11,738 nucleotides of DNA from an uncultured Eubacteriaceae bacterium (lineage in GTDB: Bacteria; Bacillota; Clostridia; Eubacteriales; Eubacteriaceae). The notes under the pieces are model-generated. The model did not search any database, had not been told where the DNA came from, and saw nothing but the letters and a program-made list of their open reading frames with translations. Positions within the stretch are counted from its first letter, which is position 1, and the number at the start of each line of letters is the position of its first letter. Positions 6,302-11,738 of this stretch are shown here, in pieces. Location: the NCBI GenBank assembly GCA_947625585.1, contig CANQOZ010000029.1, positions 1 through 11,738 of the forward strand, given 5' to 3'. The position numbers and the translations under genes are program-made.

Positions 6302-6877
6302 ATGGTAAGAACAAGATCAAAAAATAAACAGGAAAATTCTCGATCAAACGAGATTAAAGAATGGATACAATCTATAATCCTAGCAGTAATAATAGCTTTT
6401 ATTTTAAAGTTCTTTATTATTGATTTTGTTTATGTAGATGGTTCTTCCATGTATCCAACTCTTACAGACGGAGATCGAGTTATCGTTAACGAAATCGGCT
6501 ACCGGTTCAATGAACCCGATTATGGAGATATTATTACTCTTCATTACGATGCGAGTACGGAATACGTTAAGAGAATAATTGCTAAAGGTGGAGATACAAT
6601 TAGTATAAAAGATAATGTTGTCTATAGAAACGGTCAACCACTTCAAGAAGATTATATCAATCAGGAATCTTATCCTGATTTTCCAGAAGTAACTGTTCCT
6701 GCAGGGAAGTACTTTGTTATGGGAGATAACAGAGCCCACAGTTCAGATAGTCGTTTTACTGACTTAGGATTTGTAAACAGGGGTCAAATAATAGGAAAAG
6801 TATTCTTTAGGTTCTGGCCATTTACGAAGTTTGGTATTGTCGAAAGTAGTGGTTATGATCCAGGGGAAGCTTCATGA
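6302..6877 (+). CDS. lepB: Type I signal peptidase LepB
   Basis: A membrane protease that removes signal peptides from exported proteins. The 191-residue product has a basic N-terminus (KNKQENSRSNEIKEW), one transmembrane helix (about 22-44, SIILAVIIAFILKFFIIDFV), then the catalytic serine in GSSMYPTL (Ser49), the catalytic lysine in EYVKRIIAKGGD (Lys90; the usual GLPGD is AKGGD) and the box MGDNRAHSSDSR (140-151). A single N-terminal helix is typical of Gram-positive SipS-like enzymes. No convincing ribosome binding site precedes the ATG at 6302, though no better start is visible. It starts a new unit after the rplS terminator. Its TGA stop overlaps the rbgA start (ATGA). Confidence 0.95.
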   Translation: MVRTRSKNKQENSRSNEIKEWIQSIILAVIIAFILKFFIIDFVYVDGSSMYPTLTDGDRVIVNEIGYRFNEPDYGDIITLHYDASTEYVKRIIAKGGDTISIKDNVVYRNGQPLQEDYINQESYPDFPEVTVPAGKYFVMGDNRAHSSDSRFTDLGFVNRGQIIGKVFFRFWPFTKFGIVESSGYDPGEAS

Positions 6878-7707
6878 ACAACGACAAAGTAATCCAGTGG
6901 TATCCCGGTCATATGAAGAAGGCGGATCGTGAGATTCGTGATAAGTTAAAGCTCATTGATGTAGTTATAGAAGTATTGGATGCCAGGGTTAATTATGCTA
7001 GTAGAAATCCTGATATTAAAAAATATACCAGAAATAAAGACCATATCATTATTTTAAATAAAGCCGATTTAGCTGATCCGGATGAGACGAATAAATGGAT
7101 TAATAAGTTAAAGCAAGAAGACGGTGTTACCGCAGTTTTAACTTATAATGCAACGGATCAAACACAGAGAAATAAATTAGTTAATTCAATAAAAAATTCA
7201 ACGACTAAGGATAGGAATGAATTAAGATGTTTAGTTGTTGGAATTCCAAATGTTGGTAAGAGCACGGTCATTAACTCTATTTTAAAAAAGAGGAAGACAC
7301 AAATAGGAAACAAGCCTGGAGTTACAAAAGGTCAACAATGGTTAACAACGGATGACGGTTTGATCTTATTGGACACCCCAGGAATCTTATGGCCAAAGTT
7401 TGAAGACCAGGAAGCAGCCAACCATCTTGCTTGGATAGGTTCAATTAATGATAAAATCTATGACAAAGAGAATATAGCTGGAGATTTGGTAAAATTCTTA
7501 TTAGAGAATTATCCTCAAAATCTGGAAGAAACGTATGGAATAGAAGTTGATCCTGACCAACCTGCTTGGGTTGCATTTGACCAAATCGCAGAAGCTAGAC
7601 ACTTACTAAGAAAAGGTGGAGAATACGATTATTTAAGAACGAGTGAAATGATCTTAAATGATTTTCGAAATGGTAAGCTTGGTCGGATTACAATTAACCA
7701 ATTATGA
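6874..7707 (+). CDS. rbgA: Ribosome biogenesis GTPase RbgA (YlqF)
   Basis: The 277-residue circularly permuted GTPase has its motifs in the order G4-G1-G2-G3: NKAD (62-65), GIPNVGKST (123-131), PGVTKGQQW (148-156) and DTPG (167-170). The N-terminus IQWYPGHMKKA carries the conserved His (His13) thought to act in GTP hydrolysis, and the C-terminal part is the helical rRNA-binding ANTAR-like domain (after about 210). In Bacillus subtilis RbgA is needed for a late step of 50S assembly. The start is preceded by GGGGA and overlaps lepB by four bases; the stop overlaps rnhB by four bases, so the three genes are probably translationally coupled. Confidence 0.96.
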   Translation: MNNDKVIQWYPGHMKKADREIRDKLKLIDVVIEVLDARVNYASRNPDIKKYTRNKDHIIILNKADLADPDETNKWINKLKQEDGVTAVLTYNATDQTQRNKLVNSIKNSTTKDRNELRCLVVGIPNVGKSTVINSILKKRKTQIGNKPGVTKGQQWLTTDDGLILLDTPGILWPKFEDQEAANHLAWIGSINDKIYDKENIAGDLVKFLLENYPQNLEETYGIEVDPDQPAWVAFDQIAEARHLLRKGGEYDYLRTSEMILNDFRNGKLGRITINQL

Positions 7708-8471
7708 TAACGTTAGAAGAATTAAAAAAAATGACCATAAAAAAAATTAAGGCATTTCCAGATCAGGGAGATGCCTTTTTTTCATTGCTGGAGCAAGATC
7801 CAAGAGTTGGCGTTCAAAATTATCTAAAGTCAATTAGGAGAAAGCAGCAAAAAGAGCTTGAACGAGTTAAAAAAACTGAACAAAAATTAAAAGTCGAGAG
7901 AGATTTATATAATCTTGGTTATAAATACATATGTGGTATTGATGAAGTTGGAAGGGGACCATTAGCTGGACCAGTTGTAACTGCAGCTGTTATTTTACCA
8001 AAGGAGTCCTTTATTATTGGAATAGATGATTCTAAGAAAGTCCGTGAATCGGAGAGGGAACGATTAGCCGAATTAATTAAAAAAGAAGCTGTATGTTTTG
8101 CCTATGGTTCAATTAGTCCTGAAAATATTGACAAATACAATATTTTGAATGCCACTAAAAAAGCAATGGTTTCGGCAGTTGCTAGACTTAATCAAAAACC
8201 CGATGTTCTTTTAATAGATGCCTTAAGTCTAAATACTAATATAGAGGAAATATCCTTAGTTCAGGGGGATAGTATTTCTTATTCAATTGGAGCAGCTAGT
8301 ATTATTGCTAAAGTAAGACGTGATAAATATATGATTGAAATGGATAAGAAGTATCCGGAATATAACTTTAAAAGCAATAAAGGTTATGGTACAAAAGAAC
8401 ATATAGAAGCAATTAAAAAATTTGGATTAACACCAATTCATAGAAGAACATTTTGTTCAAAATTTATTTAA
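7704..8471 (+). CDS. rnhB: Ribonuclease HII
   Basis: Cleaves the RNA strand of RNA-DNA hybrids and incises at single ribonucleotides left in DNA. The length of 255 residues matches Firmicute enzymes that carry an extra N-terminal domain (about 1-72, here LTEELKK-like helices, LLEQDPRVGVQNYLKS and a Lys/Glu-rich helix). The catalytic domain shows YICGIDEVGRGPLAGPVVTA with Asp80 and Glu81, LLIDAL with Asp172, and VQGDS with Asp189 (usually KGD), giving a complete DEDD set, followed by AASIIAKVRRD and the C-terminal HKGYGT-like segment NKGYGTKEH and HRRTF. The start overlaps the rbgA stop (ATGA). No terminator lies between it and epsC. Confidence 0.96.
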   Translation: MITLEELKKMTIKKIKAFPDQGDAFFSLLEQDPRVGVQNYLKSIRRKQQKELERVKKTEQKLKVERDLYNLGYKYICGIDEVGRGPLAGPVVTAAVILPKESFIIGIDDSKKVRESERERLAELIKKEAVCFAYGSISPENIDKYNILNATKKAMVSAVARLNQKPDVLLIDALSLNTNIEEISLVQGDSISYSIGAASIIAKVRRDKYMIEMDKKYPEYNFKSNKGYGTKEHIEAIKKFGLTPIHRRTFCSKFI

Positions 8472-8503
8472 AGATAATACTTAATTAAAATAGAGGCACT
8501 TTA

Positions 8504-9400
8504 ATGAGTAGAGAATTTGTAAAAGATATTCGAACATTAACAAACCAGTTAACCAAAAGAATTGTAAAAGATACTTCTTTTAAAACAGATTTATCCTCAC
8601 CTTTTGTTCCAAATAGAAGAGTTATCATTGAAATTGTTAACGAACTTAGAACGATTTTATTTCCAGTTCAACATGGAGACCGGTATTTAACGAATTGCAC
8701 TATAGATTATTATCTTGGTGACTTATTATTAAAAGTTGAACAAAAGCTTCATAAACAAATCGGTATAGCTTTAATGAGAAATGAAAAGTTTAACAATTTT
8801 AGTGTAACACAAGAAATTGCAGATAAAGCTGCTCAAATAAGTGTTGAATTTATGCATGAGCTACCTAGAATTCAGGATGAATTATTAATGGATGTAGAAG
8901 CATTTTACGATGGTGATCCAGCAGCAAAAAGTAAAGACGAGATTATCTTAAGCTATCCTGGAATGTTAGCTATTACCGTATACCGTCTCGCTCATGAACT
9001 TTATATTCGAGATGTTCCTGTTATTCCAAGAATGATGTCGGAATATGCTCACAGTTTAACAGGTGTAGATATTAATCCTGGTGCAAGAATTGGTAACTAT
9101 TTCTTTATAGACCATGCCACCGGGGTTGTTATTGGCGAAACTTGTGAAATCGCAGACCATGTAAAACTCTACCAAGGAGTTACTTTAGGAGCTTTATCTA
9201 CTAAAGGTGGCCAATCACTTAATGGAGTAAAACGTCATCCAACAATTGAAGAAGATGTAACCATCTATGCGAATGCTACTATTTTAGGTGGAGAGACAGT
9301 AATTGGAAAGGGAGCTATTATTGGTGGTAGCTGCTTTATAACTGAAAGTATTCCAGCTGGGGCTCAAGTTCAGACTATAAGTGATATTATTTTACATTAA
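8504..9400 (+). CDS. epsC: Serine O-acetyltransferase, long EpsC type
   Basis: Makes O-acetylserine from serine and acetyl-CoA, the first step of cysteine synthesis. The 298-residue product has the long N-terminal helical domain of the EpsC/SAT subfamily (about 1-180, with EAFYDGDPAA, LSYPGMLAITVYRLAHELY and IPRMMSEYAHS) and a left-handed beta-helix of hexapeptide repeats (about 185-290). Active-site residues are visible: Asp203-His204 in IDHATGVVIGET and His245 in KRHPTI; LGALSTKGGQ is also conserved. It ends in ...IILH, without the terminal Ile that in CysE inserts into the CysK active site, and no cysK is next to it. AGAGG (8492-8496) stands seven bases before the ATG. It is 32 bases after rnhB with no terminator between, and a strong terminator follows. 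Confidence 0.9.
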   Translation: MSREFVKDIRTLTNQLTKRIVKDTSFKTDLSSPFVPNRRVIIEIVNELRTILFPVQHGDRYLTNCTIDYYLGDLLLKVEQKLHKQIGIALMRNEKFNNFSVTQEIADKAAQISVEFMHELPRIQDELLMDVEAFYDGDPAAKSKDEIILSYPGMLAITVYRLAHELYIRDVPVIPRMMSEYAHSLTGVDINPGARIGNYFFIDHATGVVIGETCEIADHVKLYQGVTLGALSTKGGQSLNGVKRHPTIEEDVTIYANATILGGETVIGKGAIIGGSCFITESIPAGAQVQTISDIILH

Positions 9401-9423
9401 AGAGATTTGAATAATATTAACGT

Positions 9424-9469
9424 AATAAAAGGAAGGAATCTCAATTATAAGAGATTTCTTCCTTTTATT
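9424..9469 (+). terminator. Strong terminator after epsC
   Basis: A 19-bp stem (9424-9442 with 9451-9469, one G-T wobble) with an eight-base loop AATTATAA runs into T-rich sequence. The A/T-rich ends make it nearly symmetric, so it might also stop transcription coming from the right. Confidence 0.88.
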
Positions 9470-9539
9470 TCAATTAAAAATAGAAACTGTTTATTAAAAA
9501 GATCTCTATAAATCACTTGGGAAATTTCCGGGAAATAAA

Positions 9540-9560
9540 AACGTTTTGAGTGTAAACGTT
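9540..9560. repeat. Small dyad AACGTTT-N7-AAACGTT between facing terminators
   Basis: A perfect 7-bp inverted repeat (9540-9546 and 9554-9560). It lies in the 116-base gap 9470-9585 between two convergent terminators, where no gene start is available to be regulated. The gap also holds the palindrome GGAAATTTCC (9520-9529). I see no coding sequence or RNA gene there. Confidence 0.3.
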
Positions 9561-9575
9561 AACATTTCGAACGCA

Positions 9576-9618
9576 AATTAAAGAAAAGTAACTTCAAATT
9601 ATGAATCTGAAGTTACTT
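9576..9618 (-). terminator. Terminator of the - strand acetyltransferase gene
   Basis: An 11-bp perfect stem (AAGTAACTTCA 9586-9596 with TGAAGTTACTT 9608-9618) has an 11-base loop. Read on the - strand it is followed by TTCTTTAATTT and lies 12 bases after the stop of the acetyltransferase gene. Confidence 0.75.
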
Positions 9619-9629
9619 AAAAATTTGAA

Positions 9630-10223
9630 TTATTCCTTAAAAATAGGATATTTATTTTTATCTTCTTCGGTTATGTTTCTAATAACTTTGCATGGATTTC
9701 CTGCTGCAACAACATTATCTGGAATATCTTTATTTACTACACTCCCAGCACCAATAACTACATTACTACCAATAGTAATACCGGGAAGAACAGCAACATT
9801 AGCACCAAACCAAACATTGTCTCCAACTGTAATTGGCAAAGCTATCTCTAATCCTTGATTTCTCTGTTCCGTATCAATAGGATGGCCAGCTGTTGAAAAA
9901 ATACAATTAGGTGCAATAAAAACATTATCTCCAAAGGTAACAGGAGCTCCGTCTAAAATACAAAGATTATGGTTTGAATAGAAGTTATTTCCTAAAGTAA
10001 TATTAAATCCATAATCACAATAAAACGGAGTGACTATTTCAAAATTTCCTTTAATGTTTTTAATAATCTTTTTGATAATTTCTGCTTGTTTGTCGGTTTG
10101 AGTTGGATTTGTCATATTTAATTCAAAACAAAGTTCGGCTGTCTGATTCCTGCTGTTTATAATTTCTTCATCATTATTAGGGTCATATAAGTATCCAGCT
10201 TGCCCTTTTTCCCATTCATTCAT
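9630..10223 (-). CDS. Maltose/galactoside-type O-acetyltransferase (LacA/Maa/NodL family)
   Basis: The 197-residue sugar O-acetyltransferase has the full family plan. The N-terminal mac domain is MNEWEKGQAGYLYDPNNDE with ELCFELN. The DYGFNITLGNNFYSNHN segment leads into hexapeptide repeats of a left-handed beta-helix (about 75-175), and the catalytic His114 lies in STAGHPID. The end is NVVAAGNPCKVIRNI. It would transfer acetyl from acetyl-CoA to a hydroxyl of a sugar, probably to detoxify non-metabolised sugars; maltose, glucose or galactosides cannot be told apart from sequence, so no symbol is given. It is one of two hexapeptide acetyltransferases here but is not a close copy of epsC. The ribosome binding site before the ATG is poor. 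It lies 87 bases downstream of glpK on the same strand. Confidence 0.92.
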   Translation of the reverse strand: MNEWEKGQAGYLYDPNNDEEIINSRNQTAELCFELNMTNPTQTDKQAEIIKKIIKNIKGNFEIVTPFYCDYGFNITLGNNFYSNHNLCILDGAPVTFGDNVFIAPNCIFSTAGHPIDTEQRNQGLEIALPITVGDNVWFGANVAVLPGITIGSNVVIGAGSVVNKDIPDNVVAAGNPCKVIRNITEEDKNKYPIFKE

Positions 10224-10246
10224 TTTTACTTTTATTCAAATTTTTA

Positions 10247-10276
10247 ATTGTAATCCTATTATGTTGATTCTGAAAA
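10247..10276 (-). promoter_or_regulatory. Possible weak promoter for the acetyltransferase gene
   Basis: On the - strand, TTTTCA (10271-10276) and TACAAT (10247-10252) are 18 bases apart, four and five matches to the sigma-A boxes, about 24 bases before the ATG. No terminator hairpin is visible between glpK and this gene, so read-through from glpK is also possible. Confidence 0.35.
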
Positions 10277-10310
10277 AGATCCTACTCGTTAGTTAGAACA
10301 TTTAAAAGTT

Positions 10311-11738
10311 TCAGGTATAAAGTTCTGTTAGTTCAACCCAGTCCATTGAACGTTTAACTGCTTTCTTCCAATTATCGTATAATTTCTTACGTTCTCTCTT
10401 ATTAATTTCTGGTTTAAATTTTCTCTCCACTTGCCAACTCTTAGAAATTTCTTCTAGTGAAGACCAAAATCCAATAGCAAGTCCAGCCAAATAAGCAGAA
10501 CCTAAAGCAGTTGTTTCAATAATTTCAGGTCTAAGTACTGGTACTCCTAAAATATCAGCTAAAAATTGTAGCAAGAAGTTATTAGCGCTAGCCCCACCAT
10601 CAACTTTAATATCAGCTAATTCAATTCCACTGTCTTTCTGCATAGCATCAATAACGTCTTTTGTTTGAAAATCGAGTGATTCAAGTGTAGCTCTAACTAA
10701 ATGATTCTTATTAACTCCACGAGACAAACCGACAATAGTTCCTCTAGCATATGGATCCCAATAGGGAGCTCCAAGTCCAGTAAAAGCTGGAACAAAGAAA
10801 CAACCGTGAGTATCTTTAACAGAAAAAGCCATAGCTTCTGTTTCAGAGGCCTTTTCAATGAGGTTTAATTCATCTCTTAACCACTGAATTGCAGCACCAG
10901 CTACAAAAATTGAACCTTCAAGAGCATAAGTAACTTTACCCTTTTCTAGACCCCAAGCTATTGTTGAGACGAGTCCGTTTTCACTCTTAGCGATTTGGTC
11001 ACCAGTATTCATAAGTAAGAAAGCTCCGGTTCCAAAAGTATTTTTAGCATCACCAGGATTAAAACATGCTTGTCCAAATAGAGCAGCCTGTTGATCTCCT
11101 GCAACTCCACTTATTGGAATTTCTGGCCCAAAGATATTAGTTGTTCCAAAAATACCTGATGAAGGTAGAACTTCCGGTAGAAGTGACTTTGGAATATCGA
11201 GTTCCTTTAACATTCTTTCATCCCAGTCGAGTGTTTTAATGTTAAACAACATTGTTCTGGAAGCGTTAGTATAGTCAGTTGCATGGACTTTACCACCTGT
11301 TAACTTCCAGATGAGCCAACTATCAACTGTTCCAAAAGCAAGCTCACCTTTATTAGCTTTTTCTCTGGCTCCAGGTACATTATCTAAGATCCAGGCTAAT
11401 TTCGTTGCTGAAAAGTATGGATCGAGTAATAATCCAGTATTTTCCCTTGTGTAAACATCGAGTCCTTCTCTAGCTTCTAAGATTTCAGAATAATTAGCTG
11501 TTCTTCTACATTGCCAGACAATAGCATTATAGACAGGCTCTCCTGTCTTACGATCCCAGACTATTGTTGTTTCCCTTTGATTGGTTATTCCAATTGCTGC
11601 AATATCTTCTGGATTAATGTTATTATTTTTTATAACGTCTTTAGCTACTTTTATCTGTGTTTTCCAAATTTCTTCAGGATTATGTTCAACCCAACCAGGA
11701 TTTGGGAAAATTTGTTCAAATTCCTGCTGTTCCATTGC
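10311..11738 (-). CDS. glpK: Glycerol kinase GlpK (5' end outside window)
   Basis: Phosphorylates glycerol with ATP to sn-glycerol 3-phosphate. The frame runs off the right edge: comparison with remembered GlpK proteins suggests about 30 N-terminal residues are missing, including the DQGTTS nucleotide loop; the ATG at 11735 aligns inside the protein and is not the start. Visible motifs are EFEQIFPNPGWVEHNP, GITNQRETTIVWDR, NAIVWQCRRTA, DPYFSATKL, DYTNASRTML, the catalytic Asp in GVAGDQQAALFGQ (visible residue 214), FTGLGAPYWDPYARG and VDGGASANNFLLQF. The loop NTGDQIAKSENGLVST has Asn (10977-10979) where many Firmicute enzymes have the His phosphorylated by HPr. It ends in TGA, unlike the mostly TAA stops nearby. 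glpF and glpD, if present, would be off the window. Confidence 0.97.
   Translation of the reverse strand, partial: AMEQQEFEQIFPNPGWVEHNPEEIWKTQIKVAKDVIKNNNINPEDIAAIGITNQRETTIVWDRKTGEPVYNAIVWQCRRTANYSEILEAREGLDVYTRENTGLLLDPYFSATKLAWILDNVPGAREKANKGELAFGTVDSWLIWKLTGGKVHATDYTNASRTMLFNIKTLDWDERMLKELDIPKSLLPEVLPSSGIFGTTNIFGPEIPISGVAGDQQAALFGQACFNPGDAKNTFGTGAFLLMNTGDQIAKSENGLVSTIAWGLEKGKVTYALEGSIFVAGAAIQWLRDELNLIEKASETEAMAFSVKDTHGCFFVPAFTGLGAPYWDPYARGTIVGLSRGVNKNHLVRATLESLDFQTKDVIDAMQKDSGIELADIKVDGGASANNFLLQFLADILGVPVLRPEIIETTALGSAYLAGLAIGFWSSLEEISKSWQVERKFKPEINKRERKKLYDNWKKAVKRSMDWVELTELYT

Noticed and set aside
6404..6739. An open frame on the - strand inside lepB
   Set aside because: It is antisense to the catalytic part of lepB and has no ribosome binding site or recognisable domain.
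8459..8503. A separate promoter for epsC (GATAAT or TAAAAT)
   Set aside because: No -35 box lies at an acceptable distance: the nearest TTGTTC is 14 bases from GATAAT and 27 from TAAAAT.
9601..9858. An open frame on the + strand opposite the acetyltransferase gene
   Set aside because: It begins inside the acetyltransferase terminator and is complementary to conserved hexapeptide-repeat codons; a shadow.
1..11738. A novel multi-gene system, mobile element, CRISPR array or defence island
   Set aside because: Every gene of normal size is a recognised housekeeping or metabolic gene in largely expected order, with no transposase, integrase, direct-repeat array or unexplained coding block.

Overview
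The window is low-GC bacterial DNA using the standard bacterial code (TGA is a stop and TGG encodes Trp). Gene content, gene order and Gram-positive-type features point to the Firmicutes (Bacillota), probably an anaerobic or fermentative lineage. These features are a short FtsY with no acidic N-terminal domain, YlxM, KhpA, RbgA/YlqF, and a long EpsC-type serine acetyltransferase. I cannot name the genus from the sequence alone.

Positions 1-8471 hold the conserved SRP/ribosome-maturation block, all on the + strand: smc (3' end only), ftsY, ylxM, ffh, rpsP, khpA, rimM, trmD, rplS, lepB, rbgA and rnhB. Packing is very tight, with stop/start overlaps at rimM-trmD, trmD-rplS, lepB-rbgA and rbgA-rnhB. 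The block splits into at least three transcription units. (i) ...smc-ftsY ends at a hairpin at 2102-2142. (ii) ylxM-ffh-rpsP-khpA-rimM-trmD-rplS starts at a good sigma-A-type promoter (2267-2295), followed at once by a perfect inverted repeat, and ends at a strong terminator (6221-6245). (iii) lepB-rbgA-rnhB, probably continuing into epsC, ends at a strong terminator (9424-9469). The proteins act together in co-translational export (FtsY, Ffh, YlxM, then signal peptidase LepB) and in ribosome assembly and tRNA maturation (bS16, KhpA, RimM, TrmD, bL19, RbgA). Smc and RNase HII serve chromosome maintenance.

From 9600 to the right edge, two genes lie on the - strand, convergent with the block: a maltose/galactoside-type O-acetyltransferase with its own terminator, and glycerol kinase glpK, whose first ~30 residues lie beyond the window. 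The 116 bases between the two facing terminators (9470-9585) hold only small dyads.

No mobile element, CRISPR array, RNA gene, riboswitch or unknown multi-gene system is visible. This is mostly ordinary core genome. The points worth a second look are a lysine/arginine-free acidic tail on bS16, the promoter-proximal hairpin before ylxM, the Asn in GlpK at the position where many Firmicutes have the HPr-phosphorylated His, and the split between ftsY and ylxM-ffh.
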